A DNA stretch of 64,000 nucleotides from Treponema succinifaciens DSM 2489 (GTDB taxonomy: Bacteria; Spirochaetota; Spirochaetia; Treponematales; Treponemataceae): contig NC_015385.1 of NCBI RefSeq assembly GCF_000195275.1, positions 1,380,501 to 1,444,500 on the forward strand, written 5' to 3'. Each line of letters opens with the position of its first letter. Position 1 is the stretch's first letter. The notes under the pieces are model-generated. The model did no database searches and was not told where the DNA came from. It saw only the letters and a program-made list of their open reading frames with translations. A program made the translations under genes and the position numbers. Positions 8,743 to 16,117 of this stretch are shown here, one piece after another.

Positions 8743-9509
8743 AAGGTCTTGTCGATTACATTCCGGGAACTTCTGTTTTCCACAAAATGAATCCGGTTTC
8801 AAAACTGATTTTTTCAATGGCGGTTTGCGCGTCGTGCTTTATTTCCTCGTCCGCTGAAATTCTGATTCTGCTTCTCGCCGTTGACATTGCGACGGGAATT
8901 CTCTGCGGAATCTCAGCAAGGACATTCAGGCTTTTGAAAGGGCTTGTTAAAATTTCAGTTTTCCTTTTTATTCTTCAGATTTTGATAATAAGAAGCGGAA
9001 ATGTTGTTTACCAAATTTCATTTTTAAAAATAACAGACGCCGGGCTTGCAACCTCGCTGAATCTTGTGCTTAAACTTTGCGGTGCGACTCTTCCGCTTGC
9101 CCTGATGCTTTCTGTTACGAAACTTGCCGACCTTTCAAACGCGCTTGTTGAAAAACTTCACGTTCCGTACAAATACGCATTCACGCTGACAACCGCAATC
9201 CGTTTCATTCCGGTTTTTGCGCAGGAAATGGAAGGAATTCAGGAGGCCCAGACTTCACGCGGAATCCAGCTGGACACAAAAAATCCGCTGAAAAAACTTG
9301 CGCTGATTTTGCCTTTGTGCGCGCCTCTTTTAGTTTCTTCTGTGCGGAAAACAAGCGGAACCGCAATTGCGGCTGACTTGCGCGGATTCAAACTGAGGAC
9401 ATCCGGCTGCTGCCTAAAAAAATATCCATATAAAGCGCGGGACTTTGCGTGCTTTGCCGTATCGTTTGCCCTGATTGCGGTGAGTATCCTTGGGGAATTT
9501 TTAAAATGA
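8739..9509 (+). CDS. ECF transporter transmembrane coupling (T) component
   Basis: Integral membrane T protein (EcfT/CbiQ family), 256 residues with about five hydrophobic segments. The family-typical coupling-helix motif is visible as EAQTSRGIQLD, with a second Ala-Arg-Gly-like motif in AADLRGFKLR. These motifs dock into the two ATPases. It completes the S-A-A-T operon. The ATG overlaps the A2 stop codon by 4 bases. After its stop there are about 30 bases before the tRNA promoter, with no convincing terminator. Confidence 0.88.
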   Translation: MKGLVDYIPGTSVFHKMNPVSKLIFSMAVCASCFISSSAEILILLLAVDIATGILCGISARTFRLLKGLVKISVFLFILQILIIRSGNVVYQISFLKITDAGLATSLNLVLKLCGATLPLALMLSVTKLADLSNALVEKLHVPYKYAFTLTTAIRFIPVFAQEMEGIQEAQTSRGIQLDTKNPLKKLALILPLCAPLLVSSVRKTSGTAIAADLRGFKLRTSGCCLKKYPYKARDFACFAVSFALIAVSILGEFLK

Positions 9510-9540
9510 AATTTTTTTTCAGAAATTTTGCACTTTCTGC

Positions 9541-9569
9541 TTGACCAACGAAAGTAATTCAGCTATATT
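9541..9569 (+). promoter_or_regulatory. Promoter of the tRNA operon
   Basis: TTGACC (9541-9546) and TATATT (9564-9569) are separated by exactly 17 bases, with a predicted start about 12 bases before tRNA-His. An inverted repeat, CAACGAAA (9546-9553) and TTTCGTTG (9573-9580), brackets the -10 box. Confidence 0.7.
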
Positions 9570-9587
9570 CTATTTCGTTGATTGCAT

Positions 9588-9660
9588 GGTGTCTGTAGTT
9601 CAGGGGTAGAGCGCCAGATTGTGGATCTGGTTGTCGTGGGTTCAAATCCCACCAGGCACC
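9588..9660 (+). tRNA. tRNA-His (anticodon GTG)
   Basis: Cloverleaf with acceptor pairs GTGTCTG/CAGGCAC plus the extra 5' G (position -1) opposite C73 that is specific to tRNA-His. The anticodon stem CCAGA/TCTGG encloses TTGTGGA, with GTG at 9621-9623. CCA is not encoded. Confidence 0.95.
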
Positions 9661-9691
9661 CGGATTCCAACGTGGAGCCGTGCAGCAGGAC

Positions 9692-9765
9692 GCGTTCGTA
9701 GCTCAACTGGATAGAGCAGTGGACTTCGAATCCGAAGGTTGCACGTTCGAGCCGTGTCGGACGCA
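9692..9765 (+). tRNA. tRNA-Arg (anticodon TCG)
   Basis: Acceptor GCGTTCG pairs with CGGACGC; the anticodon loop CTTCGAA carries TCG, and the T-arm GCACG-TTCGAGC-CGTGT closes with one G-T pair. The first pair of the anticodon stem (G-A) is mismatched. CCA is not encoded. Confidence 0.93.
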
Positions 9766-9772
9766 TAAAATC

Positions 9773-9845
9773 GGGCGATTAGCTCAGCTGGTAGAGCAAC
9801 AGACTCTTAATCTGTGGGTCGGGAGTTCGATCCTCCCATCGCTCA
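9773..9845 (+). tRNA. tRNA-Lys (anticodon CTT)
   Basis: Acceptor GGGCGAT/ATCGCTC, D-arm with GGTAGAGC, anticodon stem ACAGA/TCTGT around CTCTTAA (anticodon CTT), T-loop TTCGATC. Only 7 bases separate it from tRNA-Arg, so they are processed from one transcript. Confidence 0.95.
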
Positions 9846-9884
9846 AAGGATTTTGAAACACTCTGTGTAGGTCAAAAAAATCAC

Positions 9885-9965
9885 GCGAGAGTGGTGAAAT
9901 TGGCAGACACGCTAGACTTAGGATCTAGTGCCTTAGGCGTGAGGGTTCAAGTCCCTCCTTTCGCA
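9885..9965 (+). tRNA. tRNA-Leu (anticodon TAG)
   Basis: Class II tRNA of 81 bases with a long variable arm (TGCCTTAGGCGT). Acceptor GCGAGAG/CTTTCGC; anticodon stem CTAGA/TCTAG encloses CTTAGGA with TAG; T-loop TTCAAGT. Confidence 0.95.
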
Positions 9966-10019
9966 TATTTTAATCTTCTTTTTAAATGAAAAGAAATTAA
10001 TACAAAACGCAGAGGTTTT

Positions 10020-10091
10020 GCGGAAATGGCTCAATGGTAGAGCGCGACCTTGCCAAGGTCGATGTTGCGGGTTCGATTCCCGTTTTCCGCT
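10020..10091 (+). tRNA. tRNA-Gly (anticodon GCC), copy 1
   Basis: Acceptor GCGGAAA/TTTCCGC, anticodon stem CGACC/GGTCG around TTGCCAA (GCC), T-loop TTCGATT. It is identical base for base to the copy at 10140-10211. Confidence 0.95.
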
Positions 10092-10139
10092 CTTACATTA
10101 TAAAAAGCAGTACTGGATTCAGTTGCTGCGACGCAATTT

Positions 10140-10211
10140 GCGGAAATGGCTCAATGGTAGAGCGCGACCTTGCCAAGGTCGATGTTGCGGGTTCGATTCC
10201 CGTTTTCCGCT
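10140..10211 (+). tRNA. tRNA-Gly (anticodon GCC), copy 2
   Basis: Exact duplicate of the preceding tRNA-Gly, 48 bases downstream; the flanks differ, so only the gene itself is conserved. It is the last gene of the tRNA operon and is followed by a terminator hairpin. Confidence 0.95.
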
Positions 10212-10219
10212 CGACGACG

Positions 10220-10253
10220 AAGCGATTTGGATTTTTTTCTGAATCGCTTTTTT
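10220..10253 (+). terminator. Rho-independent terminator of the tRNA operon
   Basis: Stem AAGCGATT (10220-10227) and AATCGCTT (10242-10249), eight perfect pairs, followed by a run of T. Confidence 0.85.
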
Positions 10254-10288
10254 ATTTACAGTTTATATCAAACTGTAAAAACTGCTGT

Positions 10289-10318
10289 GTCAAGGATTAA
10301 AATGAAGCGTGCCTTGAC
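10289..10318 (+). promoter_or_regulatory. Inverted repeat upstream of tig
   Basis: Perfect 7-base arms GTCAAGG (10289-10295) and CCTTGAC (10312-10318) separated by 16 bases, just before a TATAAT at 10330-10335 that is the best -10 box for tig. The right arm overlaps the expected -35 zone, so this may be an operator or an mRNA-independent protein site. It does not match the CIRCE element. Confidence 0.35.
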
Positions 10319-10349
10319 CCGGTGTATTTTATAATCGAGAGGTTCCCAC

Positions 10350-11720
10350 GTGAAGGTAACAAAGGAAATTTCCAAACTTGAAAATTCAGCAGTAAAACTC
10401 ACTGCCACAATTGCAAAAGAAGACGTTGTTTCTGGATACAACAAAAACATTTCTAAATACGCAAAAAATGTTCAGCTTCCAGGATTCCGCAAAGGACACG
10501 TTCCTGTAAAAGTTCTTGAACAGAAGTATGGAGATTCCCTCAAGCAGGAAGTTCTCGCAGATCTTATCGATGAATCTTTGAATCAGATTTTCGCAGAGGA
10601 AGAGTCAAAAGATATTCGCCCTCTTCCCTACACTCAGCCACGTCTTGACGGAGACAAACTTCCGGAATTCAGCACAGACAAGGATTTGACATTCTCTGTT
10701 GTTTATGATGTTTTCCCTTCAGTTGAAGTAAAAGATTTTTCAAAAATCGAAGTAAAAGAGCCGCAGGTTGAAATCGGTGAAAAAGAGCTTAACGAAGAAT
10801 TGAAAGCTATTCAGGAAAGAAATGCTGTTGTAATCGACAAAAAAGAAGGCGAGCCTGTTGAAAAAGACAATATCGTTACAATTGATTACAAAGAGCTTGA
10901 TGATTCAGGAGCTGCAATTCCTGGAAGCGAACGCGAAGGTTTTGTTTTCACAGTTGGAACAGGCGAAAACATTTACAAGATTGATGACGAAATCGTTGGA
11001 ATGAAAAAAGACGAGACAAAAGAAATCTCTAAGACTTACGATGCTAAAGAGGAAAACAAAGATCTTGCTGGAAAAACAAAGAAAATCAGCGTAACTGTAA
11101 AAGCTATAAAGCTCCGCAATCTTCCAGCTCTTGACGATGAGCTTGCGCAGGATGTAAGCGAAAAGTACAAGACTCTAGATGACCTTAAAAAAGATATTTC
11201 AAAAGGTCTTGAAAGCGCAAAAAATAGAAAAATTGCAGAGCTCAAATCACAGAGCCTTCTTGAGCAGCTTGTAGAAAAAAATCCAATTGTACTTCCAAAG
11301 TCAATGATTCAGGCTGAAATGGAAAGCCGCTGGAGAATGATGGCACAGCAGTTCCAGACAACACCAGAGCAGCTTGAAAAAATGATTTCAGCTTCCGGAC
11401 AGTCAAAAGAAAATATGCTCACACAGTGGACTGGAGATGCTGAAAAAATGCTCAAAAGCCGCCTGATTGTTGATGCTCTTATCCGTGAGAAAAATATTGC
11501 GGTTACTCCAGAGGAAGTTGAAGCGGAATTCGCAAAAATTGCAGATGAATCAGGTTCAACTATTGAAGAAGTAAAAGAGCATTATGAAGATGCCCGTGCA
11601 AAAGAATACATTATTGATGAAATAAAAGAAAACAAGCTTTATGATGAGCTTTACAAACAGGTAAAAGTTTCAAAAGGAGACAAAGTTAAGTTTGCGGATC
11701 TTTTTAAGAATAATCGCTAG
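10350..11720 (+). CDS. tig: Trigger factor, ribosome-associated chaperone
   Basis: Chaperone and peptidyl-prolyl isomerase that binds the ribosome exit tunnel, 456 residues. The N-terminal ribosome-binding domain holds the tail-loop signature LPGFRKGHVPVKVL (family GFRxGxxP). Residues about 150-250 are an FKBP-like PPIase domain (VTIDYKELDDSG...GTGENIYKIDDEIVGM), and the rest is the helical substrate-binding C-terminus. The start is GTG at 10350, with GAGG about 9 bases upstream and the sequence aligning from residue 1. It precedes clpP-clpX in the order common in bacteria but is separated from them by a strong terminator. Confidence 0.95.
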   Translation: MKVTKEISKLENSAVKLTATIAKEDVVSGYNKNISKYAKNVQLPGFRKGHVPVKVLEQKYGDSLKQEVLADLIDESLNQIFAEEESKDIRPLPYTQPRLDGDKLPEFSTDKDLTFSVVYDVFPSVEVKDFSKIEVKEPQVEIGEKELNEELKAIQERNAVVIDKKEGEPVEKDNIVTIDYKELDDSGAAIPGSEREGFVFTVGTGENIYKIDDEIVGMKKDETKEISKTYDAKEENKDLAGKTKKISVTVKAIKLRNLPALDDELAQDVSEKYKTLDDLKKDISKGLESAKNRKIAELKSQSLLEQLVEKNPIVLPKSMIQAEMESRWRMMAQQFQTTPEQLEKMISASGQSKENMLTQWTGDAEKMLKSRLIVDALIREKNIAVTPEEVEAEFAKIADESGSTIEEVKEHYEDARAKEYIIDEIKENKLYDELYKQVKVSKGDKVKFADLFKNNR

Positions 11721-11751
11721 CTTAGAAAATTTCTGACGATAACAAAAAAAA

Positions 11752-11779
11752 ACGGAGTGTTGCCCATTCCGTTTTTTTT
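11752..11779 (+). terminator. Terminator between tig and clpP
   Basis: Stem of eight pairs starting ACGGAGTG and ending at TCCGT (11768-11772), flanked by an A-run on the left and eight T on the right; the A/T flanks extend the pairing. Confidence 0.85.
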
Positions 11780-11808
11780 GTTTACACTATTCATCAGAGG
11801 AAAATTTA

Positions 11809-12420
11809 ATGAATGAATTTATGAATACTCTTATTCCGACTGTCATTGAAAGAAGCGGAAACGGAGAGCGAGCCTATGACTTGTATTCAAGGCTTTTGAA
11901 GGACAGAATAATTTTTGTTGATGGAGAAATCCGCGATGAAACAGCAGATTTGATTGTGGCGCAAATTCTCTACTTGGAAAGCGAAAATCCAGAAAAAGAC
12001 ATAAGCATGTATATAAACAGTCCTGGCGGTTCGGTTACAGCGGGACTTGCAATTTACGACACTATGCAATATGTAAGATGCGATATTCAGACGATTTGCA
12101 TGGGACAGGCGGCAAGCATGGGTGCTATTATTCTTGCTGGCGGAACAATCGGAAAAAGATATGCGCTTCCTTCTAGCCGTGTTATGATTCATCAGCCTTG
12201 GGGCGGAACTCAAGGTCAGGAAAGCGACATTGCAATTCAAGCAAAGGAAATCGGGCGTCTAAAAAAACTCAGTATAAAATATCTTTCCATGCAGACAGGA
12301 AAAAAAGAAGAAGTAATCGCAGCTGATATGGAGCGTGATTTTTATATGCCGGCAGAAGATGCGAAAAATTACGGCATAATTGACCATATAATGAACAGCG
12401 CGAAAAAAGGAGTTAAATAA
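11809..12420 (+). CDS. clpP: ATP-dependent Clp protease proteolytic subunit
   Basis: Serine protease forming the tetradecameric ClpP barrel, 203 residues, the usual length. The catalytic Ser is in [14 protein letters not shown] and the His in [12 protein letters not shown]; the Asp lies in the C-terminal GIIDHI segment. The short propeptide-like N-terminus ([17 protein letters not shown]) matches the family. AGAGG stands 8 bases before the ATG. The stop overlaps the clpX start (TAATG), so the partner ATPase is made from the same message. Confidence 0.96.
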   Translation: MNEFMNTLIPTVIERSGNGERAYDLYSRLLKDRIIFVDGEIRDETADLIVAQILYLESENPEKDISMYINSPGGSVTAGLAIYDTMQYVRCDIQTICMGQAASMGAIILAGGTIGKRYALPSSRVMIHQPWGGTQGQESDIAIQAKEIGRLKKLSIKYLSMQTGKKEEVIAADMERDFYMPAEDAKNYGIIDHIMNSAKKGVK

Positions 12421-13682
12421 TGGCCAGATTAGGCAGAAACAATCAGCCGGTATGCTCATTTTGCGGCCGTCCTGCTGATGAACACAGAAGAGTCGTAAGT
12501 TCTCCAGATGACATGATTTATATTTGTGAACATTGTGTTGCAACTTGCCAGACAATTTTAAACAATGAAGCCCACACAATAGCTCCAATCGACATGAGCG
12601 CAATTCCGTCTCCAAAAGAATTCAAGGCGTATCTTGATCAGTACGTTATTGGTCAGGATTATGCGAAAAAAGTTCTTTCCGTGGCAGTATACAATCATTA
12701 CAAGCAGCTTTCAATTTCAAAGGAACAGCAACTTACAATGGATGTGAAAATTGAAAAATCAAACATTCTTCTTTTGGGACCGACTGGCTCGGGAAAAACA
12801 CTTCTTGCAAAAACTCTTGCGCAAAAACTGAATGTTCCGTTTGCAATTGCGGATGCCACTACCCTTACAGAAGCCGGATACGTTGGTGAAGACGTTGAAA
12901 ATGTTCTTTTAAAGCTCATCAATGCGGCGGACGGAGATATTGCAGCGGCGGAACGCGGAATTATTTTCATTGACGAAATCGACAAAATCGGAAGAAAAAG
13001 CGAAAACACTTCAATTACGCGCGATGTTTCCGGGGAAGGAGTTCAACAGGCGCTTTTAAAGATTCTCGAAGGAACACACGCGTCAGTTCCTCCTCAGGGC
13101 GGAAGAAAGCACCCGAATCAGGAAATGATTGATATTGACACTACAAATATTCTATTTATTTGCGGCGGAGCTTTTGTCGGACTTGACAAGATAATTGAGC
13201 AGCGTCTTTCAACAGCTTCAATAGGTTTCGGAGCGGAAGGAACTCATAGGACAAACGAAGAGCGAATGGAGCTTTTGAATCAAGTTACAAGCGACGACTT
13301 GGTAAAATTCGGTCTTATACCAGAGCTTATTGGACGTCTGCCAATGACTTGCGCATTAAAGGAATTAAACAAGGAAGATTTAAAGAGAATTCTTGTAGAA
13401 CCAAAAAATGCAATAACAAAACAGTTTCAAGCTATTTTTGCGATAGATGATGTGGAGCTTACTTTTGATGATGATGCGATTGACCAGATTGCAGAAATGG
13501 CAATAAGAAGCAAAACTGGAGCACGCGGACTAAGGGCAATTGTTGAGCACATTCTACTTGACCTTATGTACGAAGTTCCAAGCGTAAAAGGCAAAAAGAA
13601 ACTTGTAATCACAAAAGATATTGTAAATCAAAAAGAACTTCCAACTGCGGAATCTCTTTTGATTGAACAAAAAACAGCTTAA
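12420..13682 (+). CDS. clpX: ATP-dependent Clp protease ATP-binding subunit ClpX
   Basis: AAA+ unfoldase that delivers substrates to ClpP, 420 residues. The N-terminal zinc-binding domain shows two CxxC pairs ([15 protein letters not shown]). Then come Walker A GPTGSGKT, Walker [11 protein letters not shown], pore loop GYVGED, the ClpP-docking tripeptide region ASIGFGAE (IGF loop), and sensor-2 KTGARGLR. All key residues are present. It follows clpP with a 1-base overlap and is followed by a terminator hairpin. Confidence 0.96.
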   Translation: MARLGRNNQPVCSFCGRPADEHRRVVSSPDDMIYICEHCVATCQTILNNEAHTIAPIDMSAIPSPKEFKAYLDQYVIGQDYAKKVLSVAVYNHYKQLSISKEQQLTMDVKIEKSNILLLGPTGSGKTLLAKTLAQKLNVPFAIADATTLTEAGYVGEDVENVLLKLINAADGDIAAAERGIIFIDEIDKIGRKSENTSITRDVSGEGVQQALLKILEGTHASVPPQGGRKHPNQEMIDIDTTNILFICGGAFVGLDKIIEQRLSTASIGFGAEGTHRTNEERMELLNQVTSDDLVKFGLIPELIGRLPMTCALKELNKEDLKRILVEPKNAITKQFQAIFAIDDVELTFDDDAIDQIAEMAIRSKTGARGLRAIVEHILLDLMYEVPSVKGKKKLVITKDIVNQKELPTAESLLIEQKTA

Positions 13683-13689
13683 AAGATGT

Positions 13690-13730
13690 GGAGCTTTCAA
13701 ATGCAACAGCTAACGGAAGCTCCTTTTTTT
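13690..13730 (+). terminator. Terminator after clpX
   Basis: GGAGCTT (13690-13696) pairs with AAGCTCC (13717-13723), followed by T7. The convergent glycosyltransferase gene ends at its right edge, so it separates the two transcripts. Confidence 0.8.
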
Positions 13731-14847
13731 ATTTTAAAACGCTTCTTATTATTTCTAAAGTCTCAAGGACACATTTTTCCCAAGAAAATCTTTTTGACCA
13801 GACAAGCGCGCTTTCTGATATTTTTTTTCTGAAAACTTCGTCTGTTGTTATTTTTTCTATACATGAAGCAAATTCTTCTATATTATCACTATCGAAGAAA
13901 AGGGCATTGTTTCCAGCAACTTCCGGAAGCGCGCCAGCTTTTGCACAGGCAACAGGAATTCCAGTCGCCATAGCTTCAAGAATTGGCAGCCCCGCCCCTT
14001 CATTCACAGAAGGAAAAATGCAGGCTTCAGAGTTTCTGTATAGCTCAGGAAAACTTTCATGAGGAAAGTATCCGGTTATAAAAATATCGCTCGCCGCAGA
14101 AGATTCAAACGCCGCCTTATGAACTTCATCACTGTAAGGTCCGTCGCTTCCTGCAATGACAAGTCTATGAGGCAAATTAGTTTTTTTCTTAAACAGCGAA
14201 AATGCTTTTATAAGCTCGATATGTTTTTTTTCAGGACTTTGCATCCGGCTCGCATAAATTATATAAGGTTTTTTTATTGCAAACGGCTTTATATCCGCAA
14301 TTTCATTTTCAATTCCAAGAGAATCAATCGGAAAAAAACTGCTGTGGTCGATTCCGTTGTGGACAATTTCTATGCGGCGGCACTTTAGTCCTGAACGCTC
14401 AAGATTTTTCTTTACGAACATGCTAGGAACAATTATGCAGTCAACATTTGAAAGTCCGGTTTTTATGTGCTTTTGCGCAAGCCAGTTTTCATTCTTAAAA
14501 ATATTTCCAGGAATGTCATTTATTATTGCAATGCCTGGAACTTTAAATTTTGAAGGAATAAGTCTAGCTCCAGCCGGAAAAACAACCGCATTGTATCCAA
14601 TTTTTTTTATAAATCGGTTTGCATATAAATAATGCCAAAGCCGGATTGCGCCCGGAGTCGTTTTTATTCCGATGCTAGAAAAAGGCACATCGCGTTTTGC
14701 ATTATAAGTGTATCTGTCAATTTCTTCCCCGAACAGTTCAAACTCAAATTCGCTTTCAGCAGGAAGATTGTTTATAAAAGACATAAGGTACGAGCCGAGT
14801 CCAGATTTTCCGTGGTCGCAACCAAATGTATCAATTCCAATTTTCAT
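13729..14847 (-). CDS. Glycosyltransferase, GT4 (group 1) family
   Basis: GT-B-fold glycosyltransferase of 372 residues. The C-terminal nucleotide-sugar domain is clear: YIIYASRMQSPEKKHIELIKAF, GSDGPYSDEV, ITGYFPHESFPELY and the E-x7-E motif in PSVNEGAGLPILEAMATG. The N-terminal acceptor domain begins MKIGIDTFG. ATG 14847 is chosen over a start 18 bases upstream because it fits the family N-terminus and lies 8 bases after an extended -10 box. It is transcribed alone, divergently from the DEAD-box gene and away from the large surface-glycan cluster. Sugar and acceptor are unknown. Confidence 0.85.
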   Translation of the reverse strand: MKIGIDTFGCDHGKSGLGSYLMSFINNLPAESEFEFELFGEEIDRYTYNAKRDVPFSSIGIKTTPGAIRLWHYLYANRFIKKIGYNAVVFPAGARLIPSKFKVPGIAIINDIPGNIFKNENWLAQKHIKTGLSNVDCIIVPSMFVKKNLERSGLKCRRIEIVHNGIDHSSFFPIDSLGIENEIADIKPFAIKKPYIIYASRMQSPEKKHIELIKAFSLFKKKTNLPHRLVIAGSDGPYSDEVHKAAFESSAASDIFITGYFPHESFPELYRNSEACIFPSVNEGAGLPILEAMATGIPVACAKAGALPEVAGNNALFFDSDNIEEFASCIEKITTDEVFRKKISESALVWSKRFSWEKCVLETLEIIRSVLK

Positions 14848-14861
14848 AGGCACATAGTATA
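14848..14861 (-). promoter_or_regulatory. Extended -10 promoter of the GT4 gene
   Basis: Reading leftward, TGA-TATACT (extended -10, box at 14861 to 14856) is followed by 8 bases and the ATG at 14847. No Shine-Dalgarno is present, so the transcript may be leaderless. Confidence 0.45.
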
Positions 14862-14883
14862 TCACAAAACTTTAAAAATATGC

Positions 14884-14895
14884 TATATTTTGTTT
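14884..14895 (+). promoter_or_regulatory. -10 box directly before the DEAD-box gene
   Basis: TATATT (14884-14889) is followed by six bases and then the ATG at 14896, with no ribosome-binding site. It is back to back with the GT4 promoter within 50 bases. Confidence 0.45.
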
Positions 14896-16062
14896 ATGAA
14901 CAAATTTTTAGAACTAAAAGTTGACGAGTCAATTGTTTCAAAGCTTGAAGAAATCGGCATAACAGAACCTACAGAAGTGCAGAAAAAAATAATTCCGCTT
15001 ATTTCAGAAGGAAAAAATATAATGTTCCAAAGTGAAACCGGAACTGGAAAAACTTTCGCATATCTGCTCCCATTGCTGAGCCGTTTGAATTCCACGGAAA
15101 ATAGAATGGCGCGATTTATGATTGCATCCCCGACTTACGAGCTTGCTTCCCAGATAAAAGTTCAGGTGCAGAAAATCAGCGGAATAAAATGCGCCCTGCT
15201 GATTGGAGGTGCGCCAATTTCACGGCAAATCGAGCTTTTAAAGGAAAAGCCTGAAATTGTAATTGGAGGTCCCGCGCGGCTTCTTGAGCTGATTCATTTA
15301 AAAAAACTCAAGGCGGACGGAATAGAAACTCTTGTTCTTGACGAGGCTGACCGGCTTTTAAGTCCTGAACTCAGGGACAGCACAAAGGGTCTTATGGAGC
15401 GTCTTCCAAAATCAGTTCAGCTTATAGGAAATTCCGCCACTGTAAGCAAATATACGCGCGAAATTCTTCAGAAAGCAAGAAACGGAATTTTAAATGATGA
15501 AAAGGAAAACGCGATTCTTTTTGTTGCGCTTCCGATGGAAAATGTTCTTAGGAAACAAATTTCGCATTGGGCAATTTTTTCAGAAAGAAGAGATAAAATC
15601 GACACGCTGCGAAGTTTTATAAATGCAGAAAAACCAAAAAAACTTCTCGTTTTCACTTCAAAATCCGATCAGATTGAAAACATCGCTTCAAAATTAAGAT
15701 TCAAAAAAATCGACTGCGAAACCTTATGCGGAAAAACAAACAAAGTTGACAGAAAATCAGCAATCGACAGGTTCAGAAGCGGAAAAACAAAAATTCTCAT
15801 TACAACAGACCTTGCTTCCAGAGGACTTGACATTGAAGGCATAACTCACGTTGTCCAGATGGATTTGCCGGAAAAAGAAGACTTTTTTATTCACCGCGCA
15901 GGAAGAACAGCCCGAGCCGGAGCAACTGGAATAAACTGTGTAATCGGAGACGCCTGGGAAATGGAAAACTATGCCCGCCTTGAAAAAAAACTTAAGATAA
16001 CGGTTTTTCCAAAAATGCTTTATAAAGGTAACGTTGTCGATCCAAATTCCTTTAATACTTGA
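14896..16062 (+). CDS. DEAD-box RNA helicase
   Basis: ATP-dependent RNA helicase of 388 residues with all core motifs: Q-motif region EEIGITEPTEVQKKIIP, motif I SETGTGKT, Ib GGPARLLEL, II DEAD (VLDEADRLL), III SAT, IV LLVFTSKSD, V TTDLASRGLDIEG and VI HRAGRTARAG. It is short, with no C-terminal RNA-binding extension, so no subfamily (DeaD, RhlE, CshA) can be named. An upstream in-frame extension of 88 codons is rejected because the Q-motif falls correctly after ATG 14896 and the extension runs through the divergent gene. Confidence 0.92.
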   Translation: MNKFLELKVDESIVSKLEEIGITEPTEVQKKIIPLISEGKNIMFQSETGTGKTFAYLLPLLSRLNSTENRMARFMIASPTYELASQIKVQVQKISGIKCALLIGGAPISRQIELLKEKPEIVIGGPARLLELIHLKKLKADGIETLVLDEADRLLSPELRDSTKGLMERLPKSVQLIGNSATVSKYTREILQKARNGILNDEKENAILFVALPMENVLRKQISHWAIFSERRDKIDTLRSFINAEKPKKLLVFTSKSDQIENIASKLRFKKIDCETLCGKTNKVDRKSAIDRFRSGKTKILITTDLASRGLDIEGITHVVQMDLPEKEDFFIHRAGRTARAGATGINCVIGDAWEMENYARLEKKLKITVFPKMLYKGNVVDPNSFNT

Positions 16063-16087
16063 GGCTTAAAGGTCATTTTGCTATAAT
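16059..16087 (+). promoter_or_regulatory. Promoter of smc
   Basis: TTGAGG (16059-16064) and a perfect TATAAT (16082-16087) are 17 bases apart. The -35 box overlaps the stop codon of the helicase gene. GAGGA (16106-16110) precedes the GTG start by 7 bases. Confidence 0.6.
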
Positions 16088-16117
16088 AGAAAAACATTTT
16101 AAATTGAGGAACCTCCT

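Noticed and set aside
9563-9766. 67-codon open frame antisense to tRNA-His and tRNA-Arg
   Set aside because: It reads backwards through two clear tRNA genes, a frequent source of false proteins.
10018-10300. Overlapping repeat-containing open frames of 74 and 88 codons over the tRNA-Gly pair
   Set aside because: The apparent protein repeat is only the translated duplicate tRNA gene.
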